Source: Nitrosospira briensis C-128
Lineage (GTDB): Bacteria; Pseudomonadota; Gammaproteobacteria; Burkholderiales; Nitrosomonadaceae
Assembly (NCBI RefSeq): GCF_000619905.2
Contig: NZ_CP012371.1
Location: forward strand, 1,922,001 to 1,986,000
Direction: 5' to 3'
DNA: 64,000 bases
Part shown: piece by piece, positions 13,998-23,641 of the stretch
Layout: each line of letters begins with the position of its first letter
How positions within the stretch are numbered: the first letter of the stretch is position 1
Notes under the pieces: generated by a model
What the model was told of the DNA's origin: nothing
Seen by the model: only the letters and a program-made list of their open reading frames with translations
Database searches by the model: none
Program-made: the position numbers and the translations under genes

Positions 13998-16643
13998 CTA
14001 CGATTCTTCAGCAGCTTCAACTGTTTCACACGAAATCTGCAGCGCCTTTATCAGCTCGGTTTCCAGTTGGATCAGCATCCTCGATTCGTTCAATATATTT
14101 CCCGTAACCAGAAACGTGTCTTCGGCACGCTCGCCCATAGTATTTATCCTTGCGCTGTGCACATTTATGCCAAAACGCACCAGCACCTGCGCGATACGGG
14201 ACAGCAGCCCCGGTTGGTCGCCGGCAACGATCGACAGGACATGATACGTACCCTTTTCGTCCGGCTCGATATCCACTTCCGGCGTAATCGGAAAATGCTT
14301 GAGATGGCGGCTCAGGCGTCCCTGCAACGGTGCCTCCAGAGGAATCACCGGATCTAATTGCTGTGTCAGTTCATGCTCTATGAAGCTGAGTGCATCACAG
14401 TGGTGTTGCGTTACGTTGAAGGGGTCGAGCACAAGAAAGCTATCGAGAGCATAGCCGTGGCGTGTAGTATGAATTTTTGCCTGGACTATATTGAAATCGA
14501 TGTGATCGAAGAAATTGCAAATGCGCGCAAATAAATCCTTCTGATCCGCCGCATAGACCAGTACCTCGATGCCCGTCCCGGTTGGGGCGACACGCGCCTT
14601 CACCACAGGTATCGGCGACTTCATCTGGTGGCCCAGATGAAGCGCATGCCAGGCGATTTCCTGCGGATCATGCAGCAGCAGATAGGTTGGGCCGAGTGCC
14701 GAATACAACTGCTCATACACGTGGGCGGAAATATTATCGCGCTGCAGCAATTCCAGCACCTTGTTCCTGCGATTTCTCAGCGTGCCTTCCGCGTGGGCGG
14801 GTTCACCGCACAGATGACGCCGCGTTGCCCTGAACAGGTCTTCCAGTAGCTTGCTTTTCCAGGTATTCCATACCTTCGGACTGGTGCCTCGAATATCCGC
14901 AACGGTGAGCAGATAGAGCGCGGCGAGGCGGCGTTCGTTCCCGATGCGCTTGGCAAAGTCTGCGATCACATCCATATCGGATATATCTTTTTTTTGCGCG
15001 GTCATCGACATGACCAGATGATTTTCGACAAGCCACTCAACCATTTCCACGTCTTCCTTCAACATTTCATGTTGCTGGCAGAAACGTCTGGCGTCGGTTT
15101 TGCCAAGTATCGAGTGATTTCCCTGGCGTCCTTTGGCAATATCGTGGAACAGCCCGGCGAGATAAAGCACCTCAGGTCGTTCGAATTCACCGATGAGCCG
15201 GCTGCAAAGCGGGTATTCGTGGGCGAACTCCGGTGCGTTGAATCGGCGCAGGTTTCTCACTACCATGAGGATATGTTCATCCACTGTATACACGTGAAAC
15301 AGGTCGTGTTGCATCTGGCCGACAATGCGCCCGAACGCCGGGATATAACGCCCCAGGATGCCGTAGCGGCTCATGAGGCGCAATTCACGCGTCAGCCCGC
15401 GCGGTTGGCGCAGGATTTCCATGAATAGAGCGCGGTTGCGCGGATCGCGCCGGAAATCGGCATTGATCAATGGCGCAGCCCGCCACATTGCGCGTAGTGT
15501 TGCTGCGCTACGTGCTTTCACGTCGGGATTCTTTTGCAGTAGCAAAACGCTTTCAAGAATCGCCCGTGGGTTTTTTTGGAAAACGTCCTCGTCGCGCATT
15601 TCCAGCAATTCACCGCGCTTCTGAAACCGCTCGTTGATGACGACCGGAAGCGCATCCGTATCGGGGAAAATCTCTGCGCGCAAGGTGAGCAACAGGATGG
15701 TGTTAATCTGCGTTACCGTTCTGGCGGCACGATAATACCGCTGCATCAGCATTTCGCCTGCACGGCGCGGCGGTTTGCCGCCTATATCGAGCGCATCGGC
15801 GAGAGGGTTCTGGTAATCGAATAACAGACGGTCTTCACGCCTTCCGGCGAGATAGTGCAGCCGGATACGAAGGTCTTGAAGGATGGTTTGATTATGTTGC
15901 GCGAGGCGCGCTTCCCGGTGAGTAATGAATCCCCCCCGGGCAAGATCCTTCCATGAGTTTCCCAATCCCGCAGCACGGCTAACCCACAGAATATTGTGCA
16001 AATCCCGAAGTCCGCCGGGACTTTCCTTGATATTGGGCTCGAGGTTGTATATGGCGTCCTGATATCGGCCGTGGCGCTGCTGTTGCTCAAGCTGCTTGGC
16101 AGTGCAAAACGAACGCGGCTCAAGCATCGCCCGCATCGCCAGTGAAAATTCAGTGAACGGTTGACGATAGCCAGCAAGCTGCCGAGCCTCCAGCAGACTG
16201 GTCTGCACCGAGATGTCTTTGGCGGCCTCTTCAGTACACTCCGCCAGAGTGCGGATGCTATGGCCGACGTCCAGCCCGATATCCCACAGCAATCTTACCC
16301 AGCATTCCAGTCGCGCCTTGATATCGGCGTCCATTACGTTGGCATCGCTTCCTTCTGCGGAAACCAGCACCAGGAGATCAACGTCGGAATGAGGAAAAAG
16401 TTGGCGCCGGCCATAACCGCCCACAGCCAGTAACACGATGGAACCGGGCATCGCCATTTCGCGCCAGACGTGCTGCAGAATTTTATCCACCAGCTGGCTG
16501 TGGCCCCGCAGCAACGCTGCGCCGTTCTTATCCCTGCAATAGCGCTGGTGTAACAGCTCACGCCCCTGAAGCAACGCCTCCTTGGCAGCCTCGGCGTTAA
16601 AAGGACTCGACAACGGCATAAGCCTTTTATCGAGGCGCAGCAT
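13998..16643 (-). CDS. glnD: Bifunctional PII uridylyltransferase/uridylyl-removing enzyme
   Basis: The protein has 881 residues, normal for GlnD. The nucleotidyltransferase domain has GGYGRRQLFPHSDVDLLVL at about residues 75-93. The HD hydrolase domain has LAGLFHDIAKGRQGNH around residue 460. Two C-terminal ACT domains follow, the last with VLSIVAGDQPGLLSRIAQVL. The enzyme adds UMP to PII signal proteins when glutamine is low and removes it when glutamine is high. It thereby controls glutamine synthetase and nitrogen gene expression. It starts 6 bp after the map stop, so the two are likely one transcript. Confidence 0.97.
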   Translation of the reverse strand: MLRLDKRLMPLSSPFNAEAAKEALLQGRELLHQRYCRDKNGAALLRGHSQLVDKILQHVWREMAMPGSIVLLAVGGYGRRQLFPHSDVDLLVLVSAEGSDANVMDADIKARLECWVRLLWDIGLDVGHSIRTLAECTEEAAKDISVQTSLLEARQLAGYRQPFTEFSLAMRAMLEPRSFCTAKQLEQQQRHGRYQDAIYNLEPNIKESPGGLRDLHNILWVSRAAGLGNSWKDLARGGFITHREARLAQHNQTILQDLRIRLHYLAGRREDRLLFDYQNPLADALDIGGKPPRRAGEMLMQRYYRAARTVTQINTILLLTLRAEIFPDTDALPVVINERFQKRGELLEMRDEDVFQKNPRAILESVLLLQKNPDVKARSAATLRAMWRAAPLINADFRRDPRNRALFMEILRQPRGLTRELRLMSRYGILGRYIPAFGRIVGQMQHDLFHVYTVDEHILMVVRNLRRFNAPEFAHEYPLCSRLIGEFERPEVLYLAGLFHDIAKGRQGNHSILGKTDARRFCQQHEMLKEDVEMVEWLVENHLVMSMTAQKKDISDMDVIADFAKRIGNERRLAALYLLTVADIRGTSPKVWNTWKSKLLEDLFRATRRHLCGEPAHAEGTLRNRRNKVLELLQRDNISAHVYEQLYSALGPTYLLLHDPQEIAWHALHLGHQMKSPIPVVKARVAPTGTGIEVLVYAADQKDLFARICNFFDHIDFNIVQAKIHTTRHGYALDSFLVLDPFNVTQHHCDALSFIEHELTQQLDPVIPLEAPLQGRLSRHLKHFPITPEVDIEPDEKGTYHVLSIVAGDQPGLLSRIAQVLVRFGINVHSARINTMGERAEDTFLVTGNILNESRMLIQLETELIKALQISCETVEAAEES

Positions 16644-16649
16644 GATATG

Positions 16650-17450
16650 TCAGGAACGGAATACCGGCTTCGGCGGTGCACCGGCGGACACTGTCAGCAC
16701 TTCATATCCGGTTTCAGTCACTAGCACGGTGTGTTCCCATTGCGCTGACAGGCTGTGATCCTTGGTAACGATGGTCCACCCATCGGCCAGCGCGCGGATG
16801 GGCGCCTTTCCCGCATTAATCATGGGCTCGACCGTAAAAATCATCCCGGCTTTGAGCTTCAGCCCGGTACCGGCGCGGCCATAGTGGAGCACTTGCGGGT
16901 CTTCATGGAATTTTGCGCCGATGCCGTGGCCGCAGAATTCCCTCACCACGCTGTATCCATGATTTTCGGCAAACTGCTGGATGGCGTGGCCGACGTCCCC
17001 CAGATGTTTTTCCGGTTTGATTTCCTCGATGCCTCGCCACATGGCTTCATACGTGATTTCGCATAGCCGCCTGGCCTGGATACCGGGTTCGCCGACGTAG
17101 TACATGCGGCTGGTATCGCCGTGGTAATCATCCTTGATGACCGTCACGTCAATATTGACGATATCGCCCGATTTCAGTATTTTCTGGCCTGGAACGCCGT
17201 GGCAAACCTGATGATTGACCGAGGTGCAGATGGATTTCGGATAGGGTGAATATCCCGGCGGAGCATAATTGAGCGGAGCAGGAATGGTATGCTGCACATC
17301 GACCATGTAATTGTGGCACAGTGTATCCAGCTCATCAGTGGTGACCCCGGGTTTAACAAACGGCGTGATGTAATCCAGCACCTCCGACGCCAGCATGCCC
17401 GCTACCCGCATTTTTGCTATTTCCTGCTGGGATTTGAGAAACACCGTCAT
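16650..17450 (-). CDS. map: Type I methionine aminopeptidase
   Basis: The protein has 266 residues from the ATG at 17448-17450, preceded by AGGAATTC. Metal-binding residues appear in SGDIVNIDVTVIKDDYHGDTSR (two Asp), EFCGHGIGAKFHEDP (His), FTVEPMINAG (Glu) and SAQWEHTVLVTE (Glu). HQVCHGVPG contributes the substrate His. It removes the initiator methionine from new proteins and is essential. A longer upstream in-frame ATG at 17511-17513 gives a non-conserved leader and was rejected. The map-glnD order is common in betaproteobacteria. Confidence 0.96.
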   Translation of the reverse strand: MTVFLKSQQEIAKMRVAGMLASEVLDYITPFVKPGVTTDELDTLCHNYMVDVQHTIPAPLNYAPPGYSPYPKSICTSVNHQVCHGVPGQKILKSGDIVNIDVTVIKDDYHGDTSRMYYVGEPGIQARRLCEITYEAMWRGIEEIKPEKHLGDVGHAIQQFAENHGYSVVREFCGHGIGAKFHEDPQVLHYGRAGTGLKLKAGMIFTVEPMINAGKAPIRALADGWTIVTKDHSLSAQWEHTVLVTETGYEVLTVSAGAPPKPVFRS

Positions 17451-17631
17451 AATGAATTCCTGGTTGATCGAGAAAATAGGCTCAAAAACTGAAGGCTTGC
17501 ATAAGGACGTCAAGCACTGCAGCTTTCTATAGGCAAGGGAATTTGGCTAAGGTTTTGTCGTTGCTCTTCTTTATATGAAGTTTATTACGTTTGATAAAAT
17601 TGCAAAGAGCAACAACACTTCAGTTCCTGCC

Positions 17632-18240
17632 TCAGGTATTCGCGCACTTCGCAGTCTTGAGCTCGCTGCCGGGAAATTCCTCTTTCAACTGCATCATCTT
17701 TGCGCTCATGCTTTCCTCTGGTGAGCGTGCGACGTATTTGACCTGCTTCAAGTTGCGCGCGCCGATAATTGCAGACCTTACACCTTTTTTCCTGAGTGCT
17801 GCCAGAAAAGCCTGGGCGTCTTCTATATTTTCAAAAAACCCCATGGAGATGGCATTATTCCATTTACTGGTATCGGCAACGCGCGTGTAATGGGTGACCC
17901 CCAATCTCTTGAGCTCGCCCATTTTTCGTTCAGCGTGGCGTTTGCTTCTGAGCGAAGGAATATGCACCCAATAGACGGGGGCTGTACCTAACTCCTGCCG
18001 AGTTACCTTGTCGTCCAGTTCATGGGTGGTAATCGCTGCCGCAAGCCGTTCCAGATCTGCCTCAACGAACGTTCCCCATTCCAGGCAGGTTGCAGATGCG
18101 GGAAGCGCCTGCAAAAGCTTGATTTTTTCCGGTTGAAGCTCCCATGCCGGCGGGGCGGCGCTTCCGCCAGCCGGCTCCAGTTGAATGTAAGTCGCAAAGG
18201 CCAGATTGACAAACAACAGTAGAAAAAATAATGTTCTCAT
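17632..18240 (-). CDS. SPOR-domain protein, membrane-anchored
   Basis: The protein has 202 residues. The N-terminus MRTLFFLLLFVNLAFATYIQ is an uncleaved anchor or signal. Residues from about 85 to 175 (VYWVHIPSLRSKRHAERKMG to SAIIGARNLKQVKYVARSPE) form a SPOR domain, the fold that binds denuded septal peptidoglycan. It probably acts at the division site or cell wall. The C-terminus is short and charged. It is transcribed leftwards, 181 bp upstream of map, and is divergent from the cytochrome gene. Confidence 0.75.
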   Translation of the reverse strand: MRTLFFLLLFVNLAFATYIQLEPAGGSAAPPAWELQPEKIKLLQALPASATCLEWGTFVEADLERLAAAITTHELDDKVTRQELGTAPVYWVHIPSLRSKRHAERKMGELKRLGVTHYTRVADTSKWNNAISMGFFENIEDAQAFLAALRKKGVRSAIIGARNLKQVKYVARSPEESMSAKMMQLKEEFPGSELKTAKCANT

Positions 18241-18335
18241 TTGTTGACGACTTATTATTGTTATTCAGTCTCTGCCTTGTTAAAATGCGGCGTTAACCTC
18301 AATCCCAAGAGCATCATCTTTTCGGAGTTCCAGGA

Positions 18336-18998
18336 ATGCAAGGCATGAAGCTAATTTCCAAGATTGTGGCATGTGTTGCATTGTCGCTATCCAGTCAAAT
18401 TTTCGCAGAAACAACTCCAGCAGAAACCGGTAACAGCAAGGGAGACGCAGCCAAGGGTCAGCAGATAGCAACTCAAGTTTGCGCGGCTTGCCACGGCGCC
18501 GACGGCAATAGCATCATTCCCGCAAATCCAAGCCTGGCCGGTCAGCATGCCGAGTATATCACCAAGCAACTGAATAATTTCAAATCGGAAGACGGCAAAC
18601 CCGCAGCCCGGCAAAACCCGATCATGGGTGCGATGGTAGCGCCGCTCTCCGCAGAGGATATGAAGAATCTCGGCGCTTATTATGCCCAGCAGACTCCCAA
18701 ACCCGGCGCGGCTCAGGATAAATCGCTGGCGGAAAGGGGTGAAAAAATATATCGCGGCGGCAATCTCGATTCTGGCGTGCCTGCCTGTGCCAGTTGCCAT
18801 TCTCCCAATGGAGTCGGCATTCCACCGGTCTATCCACGCCTTTCCGGGCAGCATTCTGAATATACCCTGGCCCAGTTACGCGCATTTCGGACCGATCAGC
18901 GCACCAAAGACGTCAACAATGAAATGCATATGATCGCGTCACGCATGAGCGAGAAGGAAATGGAGGCAGTGGCCGAGTTTATTTCAGGCTTGCGCTAA
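18336..18998 (+). CDS. Dihaem cytochrome c4
   Basis: The protein has 220 residues with a Sec signal peptide (KLISKIVACVALSLSSQIFA). Two haem-binding motifs are visible, CAACH at about residue 50 and CASCH at about 150, each opening one of two similar cytochrome c domains. The N-terminal domain has GADGNSIIPANPSLAGQHAEY and the C-terminal one SPNGVGIPPVYPRLSGQHSEY, the typical cc4 duplication. It is a periplasmic electron carrier, usually to terminal oxidases. Start ATGs at 18336 or 18345 are both possible. A terminator lies 37 bp downstream. Confidence 0.93.
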   Translation: MQGMKLISKIVACVALSLSSQIFAETTPAETGNSKGDAAKGQQIATQVCAACHGADGNSIIPANPSLAGQHAEYITKQLNNFKSEDGKPAARQNPIMGAMVAPLSAEDMKNLGAYYAQQTPKPGAAQDKSLAERGEKIYRGGNLDSGVPACASCHSPNGVGIPPVYPRLSGQHSEYTLAQLRAFRTDQRTKDVNNEMHMIASRMSEKEMEAVAEFISGLR

Positions 18999-19035
18999 AA
19001 TACACAAGCCTGAACCTGAAGCTGCACCGATACTA

Positions 19036-19065
19036 AACCGACCTGAGAACCAGGCCGGTTTTTTT
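19036..19065 (+). terminator. Intrinsic terminator after cytochrome c4
   Basis: AACCGACCTG pairs with CAGGCCGGTT across a short loop and is followed by seven T residues. It ends the rightward cytochrome transcript just at the stop codon of convergent hemL. Confidence 0.8.
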
Positions 19066-20353
19066 ATTTCGTTATTTTCGTCGTACCGAATGCCCGATCG
19101 GCTGCATCCAGGGTTTTGCTGATTTCGGCGGCGCCGTGCGATGCCGAAACAAACCCGGCTTCGAAAGCCGACGGTGCGAAGTAAACGCCTTCCTCGAGCA
19201 TGGCATGGAAAAAGCGGTTAAAGGCTTCCCTGTCGCAACTCATCACTTCAGCATAACTCGTCGGCAGGTTTTCGCGGAAATAGAGGCCGAACATGCCACC
19301 TACCGCCTGCGCGCAGAAGGCAATACCATGTTTTTTTGCGGCTGCGGTAAGACCTTCGGTCAGTTGCAGGGTGCTGGCGGCAAGTTTTTCGTAGAAGTCC
19401 GGCGTTTGCACCAGCTTCAGCGTGGCGAGGCCGGCAGCTACCGCGACCGGATTACCGGAAAGCGTACCTGCCTGATACACGGCTCCCACTGGCGCGAGAC
19501 ACTGCATGATGTCTCGCCTGCCGCCAAATGCCGCCATCGGCATGCCGCCGCCGATCACTTTGCCGAGCGTGGTCAGGTCGGGTTTTATGCCGTAAAGACC
19601 CTGGGCGCATTTCAGCCCAACGCGAAAGCCCGTCATTACCTCGTCAAATATCAGTAAGCTGCCGTGCCGCGTGCATAGCTCACGCAAACCCGGCAGGAAG
19701 CCAGGCTTTGGCGCTACCAGATTCATATTGCCTGCCACGGGTTCAACAATGACTGCGGCAATTTCTTCACCGAACTGGCTGAACGCCTGTTCCACACCGG
19801 CGAGATCGTTGTAATCCAGCACCAGGGTGCTGGCAGTAGTTGCTGCCGGAACTCCGGCAGAACTCGGGTGGCCGAAAGTCAGGGCGCCGGAACCGGCTTT
19901 TACCAGCAAGGCATCCTCATGACCATGATAACAACCCTCGAATTTGATGATGCGGCTTCTGCCGGTATAGCCTCGCGCCAGGCGAATGGCGCTCATGGTG
20001 GCTTCGGTACCCGAGCTCACCAGGCGAACCTGCTCGATTGACGAGACAAGTTTGCACAACAGCTCCGCTATTACCAGTTCCGCCTCGGTGGGCGCACCGA
20101 AGGTCAGTCCTTTTTGTGCCGCCGCCTGTACTGCTTCAACCACTTCGGGATGAGCATGGCCAAGAATCAGCGGGCCCCAGGAGCCGACATAATCGATATA
20201 GGTTTTATTGTCCGCGTCCCAAACACAGGCGCCTTGTCCCCGCTGAAAAAATACAGGCGTACCGCCCACGGACTTGAAGGCGCGGACCGGTGAATTAACG
20301 CCGCCGGGAATATATTCCTGAGAGCGCTCGAATAATTGCTGATTACGTGACAT
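19064..20353 (-). CDS. hemL: Glutamate-1-semialdehyde 2,1-aminomutase
   Basis: The protein has 429 residues of class III aminotransferase fold. It begins with the family hallmark [20 protein letters not shown]. The PLP lysine is in [18 protein letters not shown] at about residue 268. It forms 5-aminolevulinate from glutamate-1-semialdehyde, the last step of the C5 route to haem. It ends a compact operon thiD-thiE-hemL, overlapping thiE by 11 bp. The haem/thiamine pairing is a common betaproteobacterial arrangement. Confidence 0.97.
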   Translation of the reverse strand: MSRNQQLFERSQEYIPGGVNSPVRAFKSVGGTPVFFQRGQGACVWDADNKTYIDYVGSWGPLILGHAHPEVVEAVQAAAQKGLTFGAPTEAELVIAELLCKLVSSIEQVRLVSSGTEATMSAIRLARGYTGRSRIIKFEGCYHGHEDALLVKAGSGALTFGHPSSAGVPAATTASTLVLDYNDLAGVEQAFSQFGEEIAAVIVEPVAGNMNLVAPKPGFLPGLRELCTRHGSLLIFDEVMTGFRVGLKCAQGLYGIKPDLTTLGKVIGGGMPMAAFGGRRDIMQCLAPVGAVYQAGTLSGNPVAVAAGLATLKLVQTPDFYEKLAASTLQLTEGLTAAAKKHGIAFCAQAVGGMFGLYFRENLPTSYAEVMSCDREAFNRFFHAMLEEGVYFAPSAFEAGFVSASHGAAEISKTLDAADRAFGTTKITK

Positions 20354-21017
20354 TGTTGGCTAACCCGTGATTATGAGAAATGAAATGCTGGTCTGGCTTG
20401 AATAACAGAGAAAACCTCTCAGCGGCGGATCGAATGTGCCGGGCGTTAAACAGGGCGTTGCTGACAGCCACCGCGTCCGCGCCCTGGCGTATCAGTTCCC
20501 CGGCATTCTCCGGAATAATACCCCCGATAGCGACAATTGGAATCCGTAGCTTCTGCTTTGCATGACGCAACAGGTCTGCGGGCGCGGACACAGCATCCGG
20601 TTTGGTGACGGAGGCAAAAAAAGCGCCGAATGCGACATAATCGGCGCCTTGCCGCTCGGCCTCGACAGCATGCTCCAGCCGTTCGTAACACGAAATCCCG
20701 ATGATCTTGCCGGGCCCCAGCTTGCGCCGCGCCTCGGTGATGGGCGCATCCTTCTTTCCTAAATGCACGCCGTCGGCGTCCACCTCCAGAGCAAGATCAG
20801 GATAATCGTTGATGATGAGAGGTACGTCGAATTCAGCGCAAAGGCGGGCAAGTGATTGTGCCTGTTCAAGGCGCAACACGGCATCGTCCGTTTTGCTGCG
20901 GTATTGGACCAACCGCGCTCCCCCTGCCAGCGCCTGCTGCGTCATTGCCAGGAGGCTGGCGGTATCGGCGGCTTCCGGTGTAATTGCGTATAAGCCAAGA
21001 ATCCCGGGCCGTGTCAT
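20343..21017 (-). CDS. thiE: Thiamine-phosphate synthase
   Basis: The protein has 224 residues, a TIM-barrel enzyme. Visible motifs are RLVQYRSKT (pyrophosphate side), [45 protein letters not shown] and [20 protein letters not shown]. It joins hydroxymethylpyrimidine diphosphate with thiazole phosphate to form thiamine phosphate. Its ATG overlaps the thiD stop by 4 bp, and its end overlaps hemL by 11 bp, so the three are translationally coupled. Confidence 0.96.
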   Translation of the reverse strand: MTRPGILGLYAITPEAADTASLLAMTQQALAGGARLVQYRSKTDDAVLRLEQAQSLARLCAEFDVPLIINDYPDLALEVDADGVHLGKKDAPITEARRKLGPGKIIGISCYERLEHAVEAERQGADYVAFGAFFASVTKPDAVSAPADLLRHAKQKLRIPIVAIGGIIPENAGELIRQGADAVAVSNALFNARHIRSAAERFSLLFKPDQHFISHNHGLANNVT

Positions 21018-21853
21018 TTACTCTTGCTTCCCTCTTCGGCGTCGGTATCGTCCCGGGCCCAGAATAACCTGTCCGGCAAATACTGTCCCATTCCGGGGCG
21101 AAACCCCGCCTTAAGCGATTGCCAGGTATATTCTTGCGCTTCATATACACCTTCGGCGAGGGGCAAGCCATTGGCCAGAGAGGCGGCGATAGCCGAGGCA
21201 AGCGTGCAGCCCGAACCGTGATATGAACCGGGTAGCCGATCCCAGGAATCGGTACGAACGACGCCACCGCTCCCGTATAAATTATTGATCACCTGCGATG
21301 TGTTTTCATGGGTGCCGGTGATGAGCACATATTCGCAACCCATATGTAAAAGGCGGGCAGCGCACTGACTCAAATGCGGCATTTCGCTGTCGTCATCGTC
21401 ATCCTGGGCGAGTCGCCGTGCTTCGAAGCTGTTGGGCGTAATGATGGTCGCTTGAGGAAGCAGCAATTCGCGCATTGCAGCGACCATTTCGTCGCTGGTG
21501 AGTTCGTCGCCGCGCCCGGAAGCAAGCACAGGGTCCAGCACGAGCGGAATGTTGGGATAATCGGAAACCACCTCGGCGATAGCCGTGATAATTTCAACAC
21601 TGCCGAGCAACCCGATCTTGAAAACATGAACGGGCATGTCTTCCAGCACCGCGCGTGCCTGATCCGCCACCCATTCCGGATCCAGCGCCATCACATCGTC
21701 CACGCCGGCCGTGTCCTGCACGGTAATGGCCGTGATCACTGACAGCGCATGACAGCCCATGCTGGCAAGAGTGAGGATGTCGGCCTGGATACCCGCGCCC
21801 CCGGTAGAGTCGCTGGCAGCGAAAGAAAGTACGATGGGGGGTGGCTGAGACAT
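21014..21853 (-). CDS. thiD: Hydroxymethylpyrimidine kinase/phosphomethylpyrimidine kinase
   Basis: The protein has 279 residues of ribokinase fold. Motifs include SFAASDSTGGAGIQADI at the N-terminus, PLVLDPVLASGRGDEL in the middle and DRLPGSYHGSGCTLASAIAA near the end (anion hole and catalytic region). It phosphorylates hydroxymethylpyrimidine twice, supplying the substrate for ThiE. It is the first gene of thiD-thiE-hemL. Only 49 bp separate it from the divergent rubredoxin gene, so there is no room for a TPP riboswitch. Confidence 0.96.
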   Translation of the reverse strand: MSQPPPIVLSFAASDSTGGAGIQADILTLASMGCHALSVITAITVQDTAGVDDVMALDPEWVADQARAVLEDMPVHVFKIGLLGSVEIITAIAEVVSDYPNIPLVLDPVLASGRGDELTSDEMVAAMRELLLPQATIITPNSFEARRLAQDDDDDSEMPHLSQCAARLLHMGCEYVLITGTHENTSQVINNLYGSGGVVRTDSWDRLPGSYHGSGCTLASAIAASLANGLPLAEGVYEAQEYTWQSLKAGFRPGMGQYLPDRLFWARDDTDAEEGSKSK

Positions 21854-21902
21854 GGGCTAATACCGTAAAATGACATTTTAACTCAAATTACTCTTACTCA
21901 TC

Positions 21903-22091
21903 ATGCCTACTACCGAAACTCGGGTTTACCGCTGTTACATGTGTCTCATTTGCGGATACGTATACGACGAAGCCGAGGGCTCGCCGCAAGAAGGCATTCC
22001 TCCGGGAACTCGGTGGGAAGACGTTCCGATGAATTGGACCTGTCCGGAATGCGCTGCGCGCAAAGAGGATTTTGAGATGGTGGAAATTTAA
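21903..22091 (+). CDS. Rubredoxin
   Basis: The protein has 62 residues. The iron is held by two Cys pairs, CLICGY (with YRCYM before it) and CPECAARKEDFEMVE. VYDEAEGSPQEGIPPGTRWE is the usual loop between them. It carries single electrons in the cytoplasm, for example to oxidoreductases or in oxidative stress defence. It is followed without a gap by the glyoxalase gene. Confidence 0.95.
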   Translation: MPTTETRVYRCYMCLICGYVYDEAEGSPQEGIPPGTRWEDVPMNWTCPECAARKEDFEMVEI

Positions 22092-22481
22092 ATGCGTATT
22101 CTTCATACCATGCTGCGTGTGGGCGATCTGGAAAAATCCATCGCTTTTTACACCGATGTGCTGGGGATGAAGATGCTGCGCCGGAAGGATTATCCCGAGG
22201 GAAAGTTTACCCTGGCATTTGTCGGTTACCAGGATGAGGCGGGTGGCGCCGTATTGGAGCTGACCCATAACTGGGATGTGAAAAAATACGAGCTGGGCAC
22301 TGGTTATGGCCATATCGCCATAGAAGTGGATAACGCTTATGAAGCTTGCGAAGAAGTGAGAAAGCGTGGCGGTAACATTACACGTGAGGCCGGGCCGATG
22401 AAGCATGGCGCCACGGTGATTGCATTCGTGGAAGATCCGGACGGTTACAAGATCGAGTTGATACAGAAAAAGGTGGTGTAG
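22092..22481 (+). CDS. gloA: Lactoylglutathione lyase (glyoxalase I)
   Basis: The protein has 129 residues, the compact bacterial form. Predicted metal ligands are His5 ([17 protein letters not shown]), Glu56 (VLELTHNW), His74 ([10 protein letters not shown]) and Glu122 (GYKIELIQ). This set is typical for the nickel-dependent class. It converts the methylglyoxal-glutathione adduct to lactoylglutathione. Its ATG directly follows the rubredoxin stop codon, so the two genes are co-transcribed. Confidence 0.96.
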   Translation: MRILHTMLRVGDLEKSIAFYTDVLGMKMLRRKDYPEGKFTLAFVGYQDEAGGAVLELTHNWDVKKYELGTGYGHIAIEVDNAYEACEEVRKRGGNITREAGPMKHGATVIAFVEDPDGYKIELIQKKVV

Positions 22482-22564
22482 GCCGTATTATTGGCGGCAC
22501 CTGCCGGATGTCAGCAAAAAGCGGCGCTTGAATGAACGGTCGGCTCTTGTCGGCATAGGCGCAG

Positions 22565-22861
22565 TCAAGGAATGTCATCATCCTGTTTTTCCTGCCAGGT
22601 GAGATATAACACGGCAATCGCGATAATCGCAACCGGCAGGATAACGTAAAAACCCAGTGCGTAACCCGCCCCTTCGCCGTGATCATGAGAGGGTGACGTG
22701 CTTATTATCTTGTAGCCGTGCAGCAGGCTGACCATGAGGACCAGAACAAAACCCGCTAGGCGGCGGTTCTGAATCAAGATCCGCCCAACCATCCGGTTAA
22801 GCAGGTTCGCGGCGTAGTAGCCAATGAAGTAGACCGCGACGTAGAAGATCAAAGCACCCAT
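22565..22861 (-). CDS. Small membrane protein of unknown function
   Basis: The protein has 98 residues with three hydrophobic stretches, GALIFYVAVYFIGYYAANLL, GFVLVLMVSLLHGYKII and FYVILPVAIIAIAVLYLTW. A His-rich loop (SPSHDHGEG) lies between the second and third, and an acidic tail (EKQDDDIP) closes the protein. I recognise no family. It is convergent with gloA and has its own upstream region. Confidence 0.6.
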   Translation of the reverse strand: MGALIFYVAVYFIGYYAANLLNRMVGRILIQNRRLAGFVLVLMVSLLHGYKIISTSPSHDHGEGAGYALGFYVILPVAIIAIAVLYLTWQEKQDDDIP

Positions 22862-22952
22862 CAGCGCCTCTGGATTTCCAATTTACCAAGTCATCAACCG
22901 TTGCTGCCCTTCGCTGGCTTGTCTTCAATGCTTGAAGCGTGACCGGCAACAG

Positions 22953-23204
22953 CTACTTTCCACCGTCCACGGTTCCGGCTGAGTAATCCCGGTCGCTCTT
23001 TCTATTTTCAGCGTCCATTTTCTTTCCGGTCTTGTTACTATCGACTTCGGATTGCTGCCCTGTCTTTTTCCCACTGCGGCTTTTTGCTTCATCCGCTGAA
23101 ATAATTTTTGCCGCCTTGGACCAAGGAAATTCCTGAGCCTCCCTTTGCGCGAAAACCTGCGTGGAAAATAGCGCAAGGAATAAGATTAGCGTAGTTGTCT
23201 TCAT
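22953..23204 (-). CDS. Small secreted protein of unknown function
   Basis: The protein has 83 residues from the ATG at 23202-23204. The N-terminus KTTTLILFLALFSTQVFA is a clear signal peptide. The mature part, about 65 residues, is charged and rich in Lys, Ser and Asp with no cysteines, probably disordered and periplasmic. I recognise no domain. Confidence 0.55.
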   Translation of the reverse strand: MKTTTLILFLALFSTQVFAQREAQEFPWSKAAKIISADEAKSRSGKKTGQQSEVDSNKTGKKMDAENRKSDRDYSAGTVDGGK

Positions 23205-23637
23205 GAGTTCTAATGTGTAATAAGCAGAATGAGTCCTGGAATAAATTATTTCGGTGCGTCGGCAGCAGTTGGAGCGAAAGTGGTGGCTCCAAGTACTCCC
23301 TCTGCAAGTCATTGATATGGCGTTATGTTATCTAAAATCCATTTCCATATCAAGGAGGTGGGCTCAAATGTAGGGAGCAAATACACAGCCTGGTCCGTAG
23401 CAAATGATCTGGCGGGTTCATATTCCCCGGTCAATTTTTCGCTGCGATTCTTCAAGTCCGACAGGCTGTTAGCTAGCCCGGATGTTTCATAAATTGACGC
23501 GTGCCCTTGCTGGTCTTTTGTTTCGTATGAAAATTTCGTTCAGTCGGGCGTATGAATAACTACGCCACTCTTTCACAAAATCTCCCTACGAAACAAAATC
23601 CTGCGCAATCATCACGCGAATTTATGAAACATCTAGG
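23205..23637. other. Intergenic region holding two foldback repeats
   Basis: Of these 433 bases, 23404-23472 is a partial copy of the repeat also seen at 25.5 and 60.5 kb. Bases 23473-23641 form a different MITE-like element. The first 200 bases show no gene and would hold the promoter of the small secreted protein gene. Confidence 0.5.
23404..23472 (+). repeat. Foldback repeat family A, partial copy
   Basis: GGTTCATATTCC at the start and TTTTTCGCTGCGATTCTTC followed by TCCGACAGGCTG at the end match the family A copies at 25541-25706 and 60532-60704. The middle of the element is deleted. The copy is cut directly by family B at 23473. Confidence 0.7.
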
Positions 23638-23641
23638 CTAG
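23473..23641. mobile_element. MITE-like foldback element family B (169 bp)
   Basis: The left end CTAGCCCGGATGTTTCATAA and the right end (reverse complement CTAGCCTAGATGTTTCATAA) form near-perfect terminal inverted repeats of about 23 bp. Inside is a second pair TTTTGTTTCGTA / TACGAAACAAAA and a small hairpin GGCGTA/TACGCC, so the whole unit can fold back. The outer CTAG on both sides may be the target duplication. There is no coding capacity. It overlaps the stop codon of the DUF4105 gene. Confidence 0.75.

Noticed and set aside
21854-21902. TPP riboswitch upstream of thiD-thiE
   Set aside because: Only 49 bp separate the divergent starts, which is too short for a THI element, and no CTGAGA motif is seen.
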